From assembly GCF_900107375.1 (NCBI RefSeq), contig NZ_FNPT01000008.1, forward strand, positions 69,361 to 133,360: 64,000 nucleotides of DNA, in the 5' to 3' direction. The DNA is from Lysobacter sp. yr284. Lineage in GTDB: Bacteria; Pseudomonadota; Gammaproteobacteria; Xanthomonadales; Xanthomonadaceae. The notes beneath the pieces were generated by a model that saw nothing but the letters and a program-made list of their open reading frames with translations, ran no database searches and had not been told where the DNA came from. The translations under genes were made by a program, and so were the position numbers. Positions within the stretch are counted from its first letter, which is position 1. The number at the start of each line of letters is the position of its first letter. Below are positions 15,501 through 24,394 of the stretch, in pieces.

Positions 15501-16649
15501 CTAATGGCCGGCCCGGTCCGGCGCGGCGGCCGCCTCGTCGCCGCGCGCATCCACCGCCAGCGGCCGCACATAGGTCAACAGGCTGGTCAGTAGCTTGCCC
15601 GGCTCCTCCCACTGCATCATGTGCGAGGAGCGTTCGAACCACACACCCTGCTTGTACGGCGCCTTCACCCGCTTGAGCCAGGCTTCGGTCGGCTGCGACG
15701 GCGTGGTGTAGTCGTGGCGGCCCATGAACATCACCACCGGGATCGGGAATTCGCGCACGCCGGTCATGTCCACGGCGAGGAACTCGGGCAGGATCTTGCC
15801 GAGGGTGAATACGTTGCCGGCATCGACCGCGGCGCGTTCGCAGTCTTCGGTGTAGTCCGGCGACAGCCGTGCGGCGCGGTAGAAGTACGGCGATTCGTCG
15901 CGGTAGGCGGTAAGGCCGCCGTAGTACTGCGACCACTTGCGCGCGGTGATGATGCGTTCGCGGGTCACCGGCTGGTCGCCGGGGTAGGGCGCGATGGCCT
16001 TCATCTCCTCGACCGCGGCGGCGTTGCCGCGGGCCAGCGCCTGCTGCATGCCGTAGTCGAAGCTGAGCTTCTCGTTCTCCATCACCTTGATCGCCTGGCC
16101 GATGCCGACATAGGCGTAGAACAGGTCCGGGCGCTTGAGCGCGGCCTGCATGCCGACGATGGTGCCCCAGCTGTGGCCGGCCAGCACGATCTTGCGCTTG
16201 CCGTAGCGCTGGCGCAGGTACTGCGCGACCTCGATGGCGTCGTCGACGTAGGTGGCGATGTGGATGCTGTCGGCGTAGCCCTGCGGGTCCTGCAGGGTGT
16301 AGGTCTTGCCGGCGCCGCGCTGGTCGTAGTTGACCACGGTGAAGTATTCCTCCAGCGGGCGCTGGAACTGCCACAGCGTCGGGATCAGCGGCGAGGCCGG
16401 GCCGCCGTGGACGAACAGCAGGATCGGGTTGTCGCGGTCCTGGCCGCGCACGTTGATCCATTGGCGGATGCCGCCGATCGGCGCGGCGTAGGCCTCCTGG
16501 ATGCCGCCGGGCGCGTTGATCCGGTCCAGGTCCTGGATCACCGCGCGGGCTTCGGCGTACTTGGACGTGTCCTGGCATTCGGCGGCGCCGGCGGGCGCGG
16601 CGCAGGCGGCGGCGAGCGACAAGGCGAGCAGGGCGGGAAGGCGGGTCAT
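15501..16649 (-). CDS. Exported alpha/beta hydrolase, S33 peptidase-like
   Basis: The 382-residue protein starts with a signal peptide (LPALLALSLAAACAAPAGA). The fold is clear from FVHGGPASPL (oxyanion region, residues 79-88, where proline iminopeptidases have HGGPG), NYDQRGAGKT (108-116), the nucleophile elbow AGHSWG (Ser160), VVMFMGRHDYTTPSQP (acid Asp) and ERSSHMMQWEEP (catalytic His). Members of this group release N-terminal residues or act as esterases. The replacement of the last Gly of HGGPG by Ala slightly departs from classical Pip enzymes. Export suggests action in the periplasm or medium. Confidence 0.85.
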   Translation of the reverse strand: MTRLPALLALSLAAACAAPAGAAECQDTSKYAEARAVIQDLDRINAPGGIQEAYAAPIGGIRQWINVRGQDRDNPILLFVHGGPASPLIPTLWQFQRPLEEYFTVVNYDQRGAGKTYTLQDPQGYADSIHIATYVDDAIEVAQYLRQRYGKRKIVLAGHSWGTIVGMQAALKRPDLFYAYVGIGQAIKVMENEKLSFDYGMQQALARGNAAAVEEMKAIAPYPGDQPVTRERIITARKWSQYYGGLTAYRDESPYFYRAARLSPDYTEDCERAAVDAGNVFTLGKILPEFLAVDMTGVREFPIPVVMFMGRHDYTTPSQPTEAWLKRVKAPYKQGVWFERSSHMMQWEEPGKLLTSLLTYVRPLAVDARGDEAAAAPDRAGH

Positions 16650-17186
16650 GGCGTCGGTCCGGGCCGGGAGTCGATACCTGGGATACGAGCGACGCGGCGA
16701 CGGTTGCACCGTTACGGCCGACGTCGCAGCGGCCGCGTCCTGTAGGAGCGGCGCGAGCCGCGGCAGCGACAACGCCGCTATTGCGTAGGCCGCGGCGTAG
16801 TTGCGTTGTCGCGGTCGCGGCTTGCGCCGCTCCTACAGCGGGCTTGCGGATGGATCGCAGGCGATACGCCGCAACGTGTCCGTCGCCGCCGCAGGCCCGC
16901 GTTGTACCTCTTTGTCGCCGCGCTGCCATCGCATTCGCGCCGCGTCCCCAGGAATCGACCGCGAAGGATTGCCTATGCACGAATCCGTCTTGCGCGCGGG
17001 CCCGGCCCGCGCCTGAACCGCGCCGGCGCGCGCTCGCGCCCGCTTCGTTCCCATCGCTTCGCGCTTCCCGTCTCGCGGGCCGCGCGCGGACGGCTGCGGC
17101 CGTGCGCGCGGCTCCCGGGGCCGGCGCGCCCGTTCCGCGGCGCGCCGGCTGTATCCGTGTGGTCCTACTCACTCAAGGAGCTGAAC
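16650..17186. other. Divergent intergenic region with paired palindrome
   Basis: This 537-base gap separates divergent genes, with the family A pair at 16741-16837 nearer the hydrolase. The remaining sequence up to 17160 has no plausible frame; some Arg-rich frames are open but without coding features. Confidence 0.5.
16741..16837. repeat. Paired palindromic repeat, family A, locus 4
   Basis: Arms TGTAGGAGCGGCGCGAGCCG and CGGCTTGCGCCGCTCCTACA, inverted and about 55 bases apart. The left arm carries CGGCAGCG where most copies have CGACCGCG. Confidence 0.85.
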
Positions 17187-17528
17187 ATGAATCGCCGCAC
17201 TTTGCGTACCGCCCCGATCCGCTATGCGTTCGCCGCCGTGCTCGCCGCCGCCATGCCCGCGGCGCTGGCCGCGCCGCTGGATTGCGCCAACTACACCTCG
17301 GCCGTGACCCCCGCGCCGTACAACACCTGGACCGCGGTCGACGCCTACTGCCCGTCCGACCGCAGCGCCACCGGCGGCGGCTACTACTTCCACGAGGGCA
17401 GCCTGGGCGTGCCCAACATCTGGGTCATGCACATCCCGCTGAGCAACGGCTGGCGCACCTGGGTCGACAACCAGAACACCGGCCCTCGCAACGTGCAGAC
17501 CTATGTGCGTTGCTGCAAGACGATCTGA
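17187..17528 (+). CDS. Small secreted hypothetical protein, 113 aa
   Basis: A long signal peptide (YAFAAVLAAAMPAALA) is followed by an 84-residue mature chain starting at APLDCANYTS. Four cysteines (DCAN, YCPSD, and the CC pair near the end) suggest disulfide bonding. Central features are GGGYYFHEGSLGVPNIWV and NGWRTWVDNQNTGPRN, rich in Trp, Asn and Gly. I do not recognise the family, but the composition suits an extracellular beta-sheet protein. It has an AAGGAG site nine bases before the ATG and a strong terminator directly after the stop, indicating a monocistronic transcript. Confidence 0.8.
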   Translation: MNRRTLRTAPIRYAFAAVLAAAMPAALAAPLDCANYTSAVTPAPYNTWTAVDAYCPSDRSATGGGYYFHEGSLGVPNIWVMHIPLSNGWRTWVDNQNTGPRNVQTYVRCCKTI

Positions 17529-17548
17529 ACCGGCGCCGCGCGCCAACG

Positions 17549-17580
17549 AAAAAGGCGGCCGCGCGGCCGCCTTTTTCTTC
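17549..17580 (+). terminator. Intrinsic terminator after the small secreted protein gene
   Basis: The perfect palindrome GGCGGCCGCGCGGCCGCC (17554-17571) is flanked by AAAAA on the left and TTTTTCTTC on the right. It can act in both directions, serving the plus gene ending at 17528 and the minus gene ending at 17596. Confidence 0.85.
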
Positions 17581-17595
17581 GCCCGCGCGCCGGGT

Positions 17596-18123
17596 TCAGG
17601 GCAGTTTGGTGCCCTGGTCGGCCACCGCCAGCCACTTGAAGCCGTCGTGGGTGTAGGTGACCCCGGTCAGCGCGCGCTGGCGATAGCCCACGCGCGGGAT
17701 TTCGTAGACGGTCTCGTAGAGGATGTAGGCCGAGCGGCAGCCGTCGACCACGCGATAGCGCTCGGTCCAGCTCCACTTGGCCTCGCGGTCGTTGAAGTGG
17801 CTGGCCAGCGTGGTCATGATCGCGTCGATGCCGGTGCGCACCGCGCCGCTGTCGAACACGGTCACCGCGCGTTCGTCGTGGCCGGCGCGGAAGGTCTCGG
17901 CGTCGTAGTCGCGGAAGGATTCCATGTCCACGCGCTGGGCCACTTCGAACTGGCGCGCGCACAGGCGGTGCAGGATGTTCTGCGCCGCCAGCGCGGGCGC
18001 GGCGCTGGCGGCGTCGACCCCGCCGGCCGGGCCGGCGGCCGCGGCGTTGCCGGCGGCGCCGAGCAAGGCGCCGCAGGCGAGGACGAGGGTGGTACGCAAA
18101 ACGGTGCGGTGCGGGACGGACAT
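17596..18123 (-). CDS. Exported SnoaL/NTF2-like protein
   Basis: The 175-residue product has a signal peptide (LRTTLVLACGALLGAAGNAAA). The mature part resembles the NTF2/SnoaL fold, with an N-terminal helical stretch (ILHRLCARQFEVAQRVDMES), an aromatic pocket region, TVFDSGAVRTGIDAIMTTLA, WSWTERYRVVDG and a closing strand YTHDGFKWLAVADQ. This fold hosts many unrelated activities, so no reaction is proposed. Two Cys (LCAR and GCRSA) may pair. The start ATG 18123 follows GAGCGCGCC weakly. It shares a bidirectional terminator with the preceding convergent gene. Confidence 0.7.
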   Translation of the reverse strand: MSVPHRTVLRTTLVLACGALLGAAGNAAAAGPAGGVDAASAAPALAAQNILHRLCARQFEVAQRVDMESFRDYDAETFRAGHDERAVTVFDSGAVRTGIDAIMTTLASHFNDREAKWSWTERYRVVDGCRSAYILYETVYEIPRVGYRQRALTGVTYTHDGFKWLAVADQGTKLP

Positions 18124-18496
18124 GGCGCGCTCCTGGTCGTGGCGGATGGTGCGCACACGCTAGCGGCGCGCCTGCGCCGGCGTTGTCCCGCGATCGCGGC
18201 GCCGTGTGCCCGGCGCCGGCATTGCGCGGCTTGCGCAGCCGCGGGCAGGCGAATGCGCAAGCGCGGGCAAGCGGGCCCGGGCGGCGCCGGGCGCGACTGC
18301 GATCACAACCTGCGCGCGAGGTGACAGCCTCCACTGTTGCGCGATGACGCGGAACGCTGCAATGCGCGCACGCGGCCGCAGCGCCGCCGTCGGGGCCGCA
18401 GGCGCAGCAGGGGAGCGCTCGCCATCGTCCGTCCCTGGCTTCCGCCGCGGCGCCGCGCGCCGCCACGCACCACAGCAGGGGAACCGCGCCGTGAAC
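18124..18496. other. Divergent intergenic region
   Basis: This 373-base gap separates the SnoaL-like gene and the beta-helix gene and should contain both promoters. The GATCACAACCTGCGCGCGAG stretch near 18300 is slightly less GC-rich. No gene, repeat or clear operator was found. Confidence 0.45.
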
Positions 18497-20644
18497 ATGC
18501 AATTCCATTCTTCGACCGTGCCGCGCGCGGCCTGGCTGGCCGCGCTCGCCGTCGCCGCCGCGCTGGCCGCGCCGTGGGCCGCATCGGCCGCCGCGCCCGC
18601 GCCGGCACGCATCGGCGCGCAAGGCCAGGCCCACGCCGGGCTGTTGTGGCCGGCCGATCCGACCGCGCGCTATTGCGAACCCGGCGCGCTCGCGCCCGGG
18701 CCGGCGCAGGCGCCGGACAAGGCGTTCGTGGTCCCGGCCGGCGACAACAGCGGCTTCGATTTCGCCCGCGACGGCACGTTCTGGTTCGCGCCGGGCGAGC
18801 ACACCCTCGGCGACCATATCTACAGCCAGGTCATCGCCCGCCCCGGCAACCGCTACATCGGCGCGCCGGGCGCGATCCTGGACGGCAAGAACAAGAACCT
18901 CTACGCCTTCACCGGCGATGTCGCCGACGTCGAGGTCCGCCACCTGACCATCCGCAACTTCGGCCGCGGCCGCGACAACTTCGACCAGGGCGTGGTCAAC
19001 CACGACGCCGGCGCGGACTGGATCGTCGAGGACAACGCCATCGTCGACAACGACGGCGCCGGCGTGTTCCTCGGCAGCGGCAACCGGGTGCGCCGCAACT
19101 GCCTGAAGAACAACGGCCAGTACGGCTTCAGCATGTACCGCCCGCCGCTGCAGAGCCTGCCGCCGAGCGCGCAGTCGCCGGTGCCGGGGCGCTCGGCGAT
19201 CGTCGACATCGTGCTCGAGGACAACGAGATCGCCGGCAACAACACCGACGACTGGGAAAGCTCGATGCGTTGCGGCTGCACCGGCGGCGGCAAGTTCTGG
19301 GACGTGCGCGGCGCCGTGGTGCGCGGCAACTACGTCCACCACAACCGCGGCACCGGCCTGTGGGCGGACACCAACAACATCGATTTCCTGTTCGAAAACA
19401 ACTTCGTCCGCGACAACGACGGCGTCGGCCTGTGGTACGAGATCAGCTACAACGCCACCATCCGCGCCAACACCTTCATCAACAACGGCTGGGTCTCCGG
19501 CAACGCCGACCGCGGCTCGCCGGCGCCGGCGATCTACCTGTCCGAATCCGGCGGCGACGCGCGCCTGCCGTCGGCGGTCAGCGGCTCCGACAAGCTGCTG
19601 ATCCACGACAACTACTTCGAGAACAATTTCTCCGGCGTGTCGATCTACGAGAACGCCAACCGCTTCTGCAACTCCAACGGCAACACCAGTTCGGTGTATT
19701 GCACCCCGTTCGTGCACCCGGCGCTGATCGCACGGCCCGACCCGGACCATCCCAGCGCCTACCCGGCGCCGGTCAGCGACCAGCACCCGTGCTACACCGG
19801 CATCGGCAGCGACGCCGCGCTGCAGCGCGATTGCCGCTGGCGCGCGCAGAACATCGAAGTGACCGGCAACGAGTTCTACTTCGACCCGGCCGTGGTGCCC
19901 TGCGGCCTGTCGAGCTATTGCGGCGCGCAGGCGCTGTACGCGACCGGCGTGGACAACATCGCCTGGTCGCCGTACACGGTGAAGCAGGTGCAGGACGATG
20001 TGATGTTCCACAACGGCAACCGCTTCGCCAACAACCACTACTACGGCCCCTGGCGCTTCGCCAAGCGCTACGGCGAGGCGATCGGCTTCAGCGCCTGGCA
20101 GGCCGCGCCGTACCTGCAGGACGCCGGCAGCACCACCGACGGCGCGCCGTTCAACCTGATCGACGCGCCGACCGCTACGCTGGAAGAATCCATCGGCCTG
20201 TGGACGCCCTGGTACGGCAGCGCGGTGCAACGCGCCGACGTCGGCCGCTCCGGCGCGCACAGCCTGCAGGTGGTGGCCGAGGGAGGCTACTGGGGCGTCA
20301 CCGTGGCCAACCATCCCGGCTACCTCGCCGACAACGGCGCCAAGCGCGTGAGCGTCTGGGTGCGCCACGTCGCCGGCACCGCGCCGCTGCCGGCCAATGC
20401 GCGGCTGCGCCTGCGCTGGCTCAAGGAAGACCGCACGCCGGCCACCGGCGACGAGGACACCTCCTTCAGCGATGTGTTCTTGAACGCGACCGGCGACGAC
20501 TGGAACCAGGTGTCGGCGCTGGTGCAGCCGCCGGCGCTGACCGCGAGCGTGTGGGTGCAGCTGATCGGCTCCACCGACTCGAGCGGGCACGAGAACGCGA
20601 GCTTCCTGCTCGACGATCTGGTGCTGGAGGACGCGCCGCACTGA
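18497..20644 (+). CDS. Secreted right-handed beta-helix protein with C-terminal carbohydrate-binding-like domain
   Basis: The 715-residue protein has a signal peptide (WLAALAVAAALAAPWAASA). Residues from about 80 to 480 contain repeated strand-turn units with Asn ladders, for example VEVRHLTIRNFG, WIVEDNAIVDNDGAGVFLGS, NRVRRNCLKNNGQYGFSMY, NNIDFLFENNFVRDNDGVGL and TIRANTFINNGWVSG, as in pectate-lyase-type parallel beta-helices. The last 160 residues (from about SIGLWTPWYGSAV) look like a jelly-roll CBM4/9-like module ending in LLDDLVLEDAPH. It is probably a secreted polysaccharide-binding or -cleaving protein; catalytic residues could not be assigned. GTG 18491 is an alternative start. Confidence 0.8.
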   Translation: MQFHSSTVPRAAWLAALAVAAALAAPWAASAAAPAPARIGAQGQAHAGLLWPADPTARYCEPGALAPGPAQAPDKAFVVPAGDNSGFDFARDGTFWFAPGEHTLGDHIYSQVIARPGNRYIGAPGAILDGKNKNLYAFTGDVADVEVRHLTIRNFGRGRDNFDQGVVNHDAGADWIVEDNAIVDNDGAGVFLGSGNRVRRNCLKNNGQYGFSMYRPPLQSLPPSAQSPVPGRSAIVDIVLEDNEIAGNNTDDWESSMRCGCTGGGKFWDVRGAVVRGNYVHHNRGTGLWADTNNIDFLFENNFVRDNDGVGLWYEISYNATIRANTFINNGWVSGNADRGSPAPAIYLSESGGDARLPSAVSGSDKLLIHDNYFENNFSGVSIYENANRFCNSNGNTSSVYCTPFVHPALIARPDPDHPSAYPAPVSDQHPCYTGIGSDAALQRDCRWRAQNIEVTGNEFYFDPAVVPCGLSSYCGAQALYATGVDNIAWSPYTVKQVQDDVMFHNGNRFANNHYYGPWRFAKRYGEAIGFSAWQAAPYLQDAGSTTDGAPFNLIDAPTATLEESIGLWTPWYGSAVQRADVGRSGAHSLQVVAEGGYWGVTVANHPGYLADNGAKRVSVWVRHVAGTAPLPANARLRLRWLKEDRTPATGDEDTSFSDVFLNATGDDWNQVSALVQPPALTASVWVQLIGSTDSSGHENASFLLDDLVLEDAPH

Positions 20645-20673
20645 CGTTTCCCGGCCCCGTCGCAGACGGGCCT

Positions 20674-20706
20674 GCGGCCGCGCCACGCGCGGCCGCTTTT
20701 TTTTTT
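20674..20706 (+). terminator. Intrinsic terminator after the beta-helix gene
   Basis: Stem arms GCGGCCGCG (20674-20682) and CGCGGCCGC (20688-20696) are followed by a run of ten T. It starts 30 bases after the stop at 20644. Confidence 0.9.
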
Positions 20707-20890
20707 CCGGCGGCCGGCGTGTCCGCCGCCGCGGCCGTTTGGCGTACTTAGAAATGCCGCGCGGACAGCCAGCCCTCGCTGTTCCGCAAAATCGGTCACA
20801 AAGGACGTGATCCCTCGCGCGCCGCCCGCCGGATTGCGGGTCGCGGCCGGCGCGCGTCACCGCCTTCAGCCGAGCAAACGGAACGATTCC

Positions 20891-21880
20891 ATGAACGCGA
20901 GCCTTGCCGCAGCGCGCACGCTGCCCGACGCCGGCGCCTACGCCGGCAACCCGACCCTCGACACCGACCTCACCCTGGCCCTGGCGATCGCCTCGCGCGC
21001 GGCATACGACTACTTCCAGGACCCCAACCAACCGGTCGTCGCGCCGGCTGGCTACGCCATGGTCGACAATTGGACCGGGTGGGACGCGCTGCTGTTCGGC
21101 GGCTCGATCGAATCCTTCGGCGTGGTGTTCCAGTCCGTCGCTGAACCGGGCACCTGCATCTTCGCTTTCCGCGGCACCGACTCGGATCTCGACGCCTGGG
21201 AGGACGTGCACTTCATCCCCACGACCTTCGTCGCCACCCAGGGCAGCGTCAGCCCGACGCCGTGGGTGTCCTCGGGCTTCTACGGCATCTACGACACCCA
21301 GGGCGACGGCATGGCCGCGTCGATGCGCGCGCAGTTGTTCGCGCTGCTGGACAAGTACCAACCGACCCAGCTCTACATCACCGGCCACAGCCTCGGCGCC
21401 GCGCTGAGCCAGTTGTTCTCGCTGGACGTGGCGGTGAGCCGGCCGACGACCGCGCTCAACATCAACTTCGCCAGCCCGATGGTCGGCCTGGACAGCTGGG
21501 GCAGCGCGTATGCGGGCAAGATCGACGCCAGCCAGAGCATCCGCGTCTACAACTACTGGGACTACGTGCCCTCGCTGCCGCCGTCGGCGTTCGACTACTG
21601 CGCGGTCGGCACGGGCTTTCGCACCTCGTTCTATGTCGACAAGGAATGGTTCCCGCACCTGCTGGCGCGGCATGCGCTGTTGAACCTGACCGTGGTGCTG
21701 GACAACGCCCTGCCGCTGACGCCGCAACAATGGCAGGGCAGCTTCCCCGACCAGGTCGACGGCGAGACCGAGTGGACGATGGCGAGCACCTATCCGCCGG
21801 CCGGCGCCGACGTGCGCTGGGCCGACCAGGCGCAGGCGCTGATGAAGACCGAGGCGGCCGCGGCGGTGAAGGCGGGTTGA
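20891..21880 (+). CDS. Class 3 lipase
   Basis: The 329-residue protein matches the fungal-type lipase (class 3) fold: FAFRGTDSDLDAWEDVHF at about residues 91-108 supplies the RGT oxyanion motif, and ITGHSLGAALSQL holds the nucleophile Ser167. The acid is probably Asp in NYWDYVPSLPP, and a His in PHLLARHALLNL is the likely third residue. No signal peptide is visible, since the N-terminus is MNASLAAARTLPDAGAY, so export would need another route. Substrate is a lipid ester, exact type unknown. The upstream region has a modest A-rich stretch (AAACGGAACG), and the downstream region holds a family C repeat. Confidence 0.9.
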   Translation: MNASLAAARTLPDAGAYAGNPTLDTDLTLALAIASRAAYDYFQDPNQPVVAPAGYAMVDNWTGWDALLFGGSIESFGVVFQSVAEPGTCIFAFRGTDSDLDAWEDVHFIPTTFVATQGSVSPTPWVSSGFYGIYDTQGDGMAASMRAQLFALLDKYQPTQLYITGHSLGAALSQLFSLDVAVSRPTTALNINFASPMVGLDSWGSAYAGKIDASQSIRVYNYWDYVPSLPPSAFDYCAVGTGFRTSFYVDKEWFPHLLARHALLNLTVVLDNALPLTPQQWQGSFPDQVDGETEWTMASTYPPAGADVRWADQAQALMKTEAAAAVKAG

Positions 21881-21913
21881 GCATCCGGCGGGGCGTGGCG
21901 ACCGCAGCGGAAG

Positions 21914-21990
21914 GCGTCGGGCCTGAAGTCCTCCCATGACAGCCGATCAGGTTGTGCCTGCCCTTGTGGGAGGGCCTTCAGGCCCGACGC
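21914..21990. repeat. Paired palindromic repeat, family C, locus 1
   Basis: Arms GCGTCGGGCCTGAAGTCCTC (21914) and TGGGAGGGCCTTCAGGCCCG (21967) are inverted copies separated by about 27 bases. The same sequence recurs at 44245 and 47205. It lies between the lipase and the DUF333 gene. Confidence 0.8.
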
Positions 21991-22102
21991 TTTTCGACCC
22001 GGTCGCTACGCCCTTCCCCAAAGCAGGCGCATGCCTTCACCCAGGCATCAATCCGTCCACCCGTATAGTGGCCGCCGTTTTCCGCCACCCAGGTACTCCG
22101 CC

Positions 22103-22396
22103 ATGAGCGTCCGCGCCGCTTCCGTCTTCCTGCCGCTGGCGCTGCTCGCGCTGGCCGCCTGCAGCACGCCGTCCGAACCGGTCGCGACCAAGTCCGACCC
22201 GGTCCCGCCCGCCGAAGCCAAGGGCGTGGGCATGGCCAATCCGGCCTCGGTGCACTGCCAGAAGCTCGGCGGCACCCTGGATATCCGCACCGGCAAGGAC
22301 GGCGGCCAGTACGGCCTGTGCCACCTGCCCGACGGCCGGGTCTGCGAGGAATGGGCGCTGATGCGCGACAACAAGTGCGAGAAGCCGGCGGAGTAA
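22103..22396 (+). CDS. DUF333-type lipoprotein
   Basis: The 97-residue protein has a lipobox (LLALAACS), then a Pro/Lys linker, and from about residue 50 the DUF333 unit: GMANPASVHCQKLGGTLDIR, a KDGGQYGLCHLPDGRVCEEW segment and ALMRDNKC. The MANPAS/GG/G.C.LPDG/EEW pattern with four cysteines is the family signature. Members are annotated as putative haemolysin-related proteins or found in protease-inhibitor-like contexts, but no activity is established. It is monocistronic in appearance, with the stop 150 bases before the convergent ParB-like gene. Confidence 0.85.
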   Translation: MSVRAASVFLPLALLALAACSTPSEPVATKSDPVPPAEAKGVGMANPASVHCQKLGGTLDIRTGKDGGQYGLCHLPDGRVCEEWALMRDNKCEKPAE

Positions 22397-22549
22397 GCGC
22401 GCCGATGGCCGGGCCGGCTTGGTCCGGCCGCTGGTTCTGATTTGCCGGGTCTGGACCACTCGCCGGCGTCGCGCGCGGCGAGCGCGGGCGGCGGGCCACG
22501 CCGCATGCGAGCTGTCGGCCGCGGGCGCGATCCCGCGGCCGCACCGGCG

Positions 22550-23425
22550 TCAGTCGCGCCCCAACGCTGCGCGCAGGCCGGCGATCTCCAGCTTCAGCGA
22601 TTCGTTCTCTTCGCTCAGTTCCGCTACGCGCCGGCGCAGCGCCTGCAGTTCCTCGCTCTCGTCCGCGTTCGCCACGAACCGCGCCGGCGCGGCTTCTTCC
22701 TCGATCTCCACCGGCTTGGCCTCGCGCGGCTTGCGCTTGGACTCGCGTACGCGCTTGGCCGCCTGCTTGAGCTCGGCGCCGCCGGCCAGGGCCGCGGCGC
22801 GCTGCTCGTCTTCGGGCAGGGTCGCGACCGCGGCGGCGGCGTTGATCGAGATCGCGCCGGACTTCACCGCGGCCACCACTTCCGGTGCGGCCTGCTTGTG
22901 GATGGTCTCGATCATGCCGACCTGGCTGTTGCTCAGGCGCGCGGCCTTGGCCAGCGCCTGGCGGCTGTCCAGCGGCGGCGCCTGGAAGGTCGCATCGTCC
23001 GACCACGGCGGCGCGTCGCCGGGCTCGCCGGCGGCTTCGGCCGGCGCGGCGGCCGCTTCGGCCTCGGCCTGGGCCGCGCGCTCGGCCTCGGCGCGCGCGC
23101 GCCGTTCGGCCAGGATCTCGCGTTTGCGCAGCGCCAGCACGCCGCGCTGGAAGTCCGAGACGCTGCGCCGGCCCAGGTGCTGGTCGATCATCCACAGGTG
23201 GACGTCGTCGAGGGTCTTGAAGCGCTTGTTCTGCACGGTCTGGAACGGCAGCCCGTGCTGCTTGCAGATGCCGTAGCGGTTGTGGCCGTCGACCAGCACG
23301 TCGCCCCACAGGATCAGCGCGTCGCGGCAGCCTTCGGCGAGCAGGCTGGCCTCCAGCGCCTCGTGCTCCTCCGGCGTCAGCGGATCGATGTAGGCCTTGA
23401 GCGACTCGTTGATGACGATATCCAT
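22550..23425 (-). CDS. ParB-like nuclease-fold protein with coiled-coil tail
   Basis: The 291-residue protein begins MDIVINESLKAYIDPLTPEE, and residues 30-60 give ALILWGDVLVDGHNRYGIC, the ParB/Spo0J N-terminal motif around the GHNRY turn (GHRR/GENR in ParB). A helical segment FKTLDDVHLWMIDQHLGRR and a SVSDFQRGVLAL stretch follow. Residues 95-145 are an Ala/Glu-rich linker, 150-195 a possible helix-turn-helix (LAKAARLSNSQVGMIETI), and the C-terminus SEELQALRRRVAELSEENES is a coiled coil. No ParA or origin lies nearby, so it is likely a regulatory ParB-like protein, not a partition factor. An upstream ATG at 23461 is possible. Confidence 0.8.
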   Translation of the reverse strand: MDIVINESLKAYIDPLTPEEHEALEASLLAEGCRDALILWGDVLVDGHNRYGICKQHGLPFQTVQNKRFKTLDDVHLWMIDQHLGRRSVSDFQRGVLALRKREILAERRARAEAERAAQAEAEAAAAPAEAAGEPGDAPPWSDDATFQAPPLDSRQALAKAARLSNSQVGMIETIHKQAAPEVVAAVKSGAISINAAAAVATLPEDEQRAAALAGGAELKQAAKRVRESKRKPREAKPVEIEEEAAPARFVANADESEELQALRRRVAELSEENESLKLEIAGLRAALGRD

Positions 23426-23563
23426 GCGGCGTGCGGCGTTCGGAACGGTGGGGGCGGGCATTGTAGGCAGTCGCGGCCGCCGCGTCAGGCCGGCGGCCGG
23501 CGCGCGCGCGGATCGGCCATACTGGACCGGCCGCGATTCGCGGCGGCCACGCCGAGGGGACGG

Positions 23564-24358
23564 ATGCGGCAAAGTGCAATCGCGGCCGCGGGCTGGTTCG
23601 CGCTGGCCGCCGGCGCCGCCGGCGCGCATGGCATCAGCCTCGGCGCCGGCGAGGTGCCCAAGGGCTGGGCGGCGATCGCCGCGCCCGAGGATGCCGCGCA
23701 ATGGCAGTGCGCGATCGACGCCCTGCGTCCCTGGCAAGTGCTGGCCGACGGCGACGGGCGCGTGCGGATCGCGCCGCCGCAACCCGCGCCGCCGTTGCGG
23801 GTGACGCTGGCCGACGGGGCGATGAGCGCCGCCGGCGACGGCCGGATCGAATGGACGCCGCGCCAGGGCGAGGCCAAGGCCGGGTTCGTGCTCAGCAACG
23901 CCGACCTGCGGCCCAAGGCCGCGACCGAATTCGGCGGCGACGTATTCCTGGCCGAAGGGCGCAGCCGCGACGGCCGCTATCCGGGCGCGATCGTGCGCTT
24001 CGAGCGGCGCGACGCGCAGCGTTGGCGGATCCACCGCGCGCTCGAACTCGACGCGACCCCGGCCGCGGCGGTGCGCAGCGGCGAACGCGACTGGGTGGTG
24101 CTGACCCAGACCGGCCTGGTCCGCATCGACCTGGCCGCGCAGCGGCAGCGGCCGCTGCACGTCAATCCGCGTTGGGCGCGGCTGCAACCGCAGTCGCTGC
24201 AGGCCTCCGGCGCGGGCTGGCTGATCGGCACCGCGCACGGCCTGGTGCGCTTGCAGCCGTTCGGCGAACGTTTCAGCGAACAATGGCTGGTGCCGGAGAA
24301 CTGCCGGCGGCTGGCCGCGCCGCAGTGCGGGTGCCGGCCGCAGCGGCTGGAGCGCTAG
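23564..24358 (+). CDS. Exported protein, first of two tandem paralogs
   Basis: I do not recognise the family. The 264-residue protein has a signal peptide (WFALAAGAAGAHG) and shares a core with the next gene: GAIVRFERRDAQRWRIHRAL, then ELDATPAAAVRSG, WVVLTQTGLVRIDL and GWLIGTAHGLVRL. These read as regularly spaced beta-strands of a propeller-like sheet. The end, WLVPENCRRL followed by CGC, parallels WWVPAPCAAL and CSC in the paralog, so a conserved Cys cluster closes both. The ATG follows GAGGGGACGG. It diverges from the ParB-like gene and is 36 bases ahead of its paralog, likely in one transcript. Confidence 0.75.
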   Translation: MRQSAIAAAGWFALAAGAAGAHGISLGAGEVPKGWAAIAAPEDAAQWQCAIDALRPWQVLADGDGRVRIAPPQPAPPLRVTLADGAMSAAGDGRIEWTPRQGEAKAGFVLSNADLRPKAATEFGGDVFLAEGRSRDGRYPGAIVRFERRDAQRWRIHRALELDATPAAAVRSGERDWVVLTQTGLVRIDLAAQRQRPLHVNPRWARLQPQSLQASGAGWLIGTAHGLVRLQPFGERFSEQWLVPENCRRLAAPQCGCRPQRLER

Positions 24359-24394
24359 CGCAGACGACTTCACGATGCAGGCAGGCAACGGACG

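Noticed and set aside
17501-21937. An antisense open frame of about 1480 codons
   Set aside because: It is complementary to the beta-helix and lipase genes, Val/Arg/Ala-biased, without a domain, and caused by GC-rich codons lacking stops.
22550-23425. Plasmid partition locus
   Set aside because: The ParB-like gene has no ParA partner, parS-like repeats or replication gene nearby.
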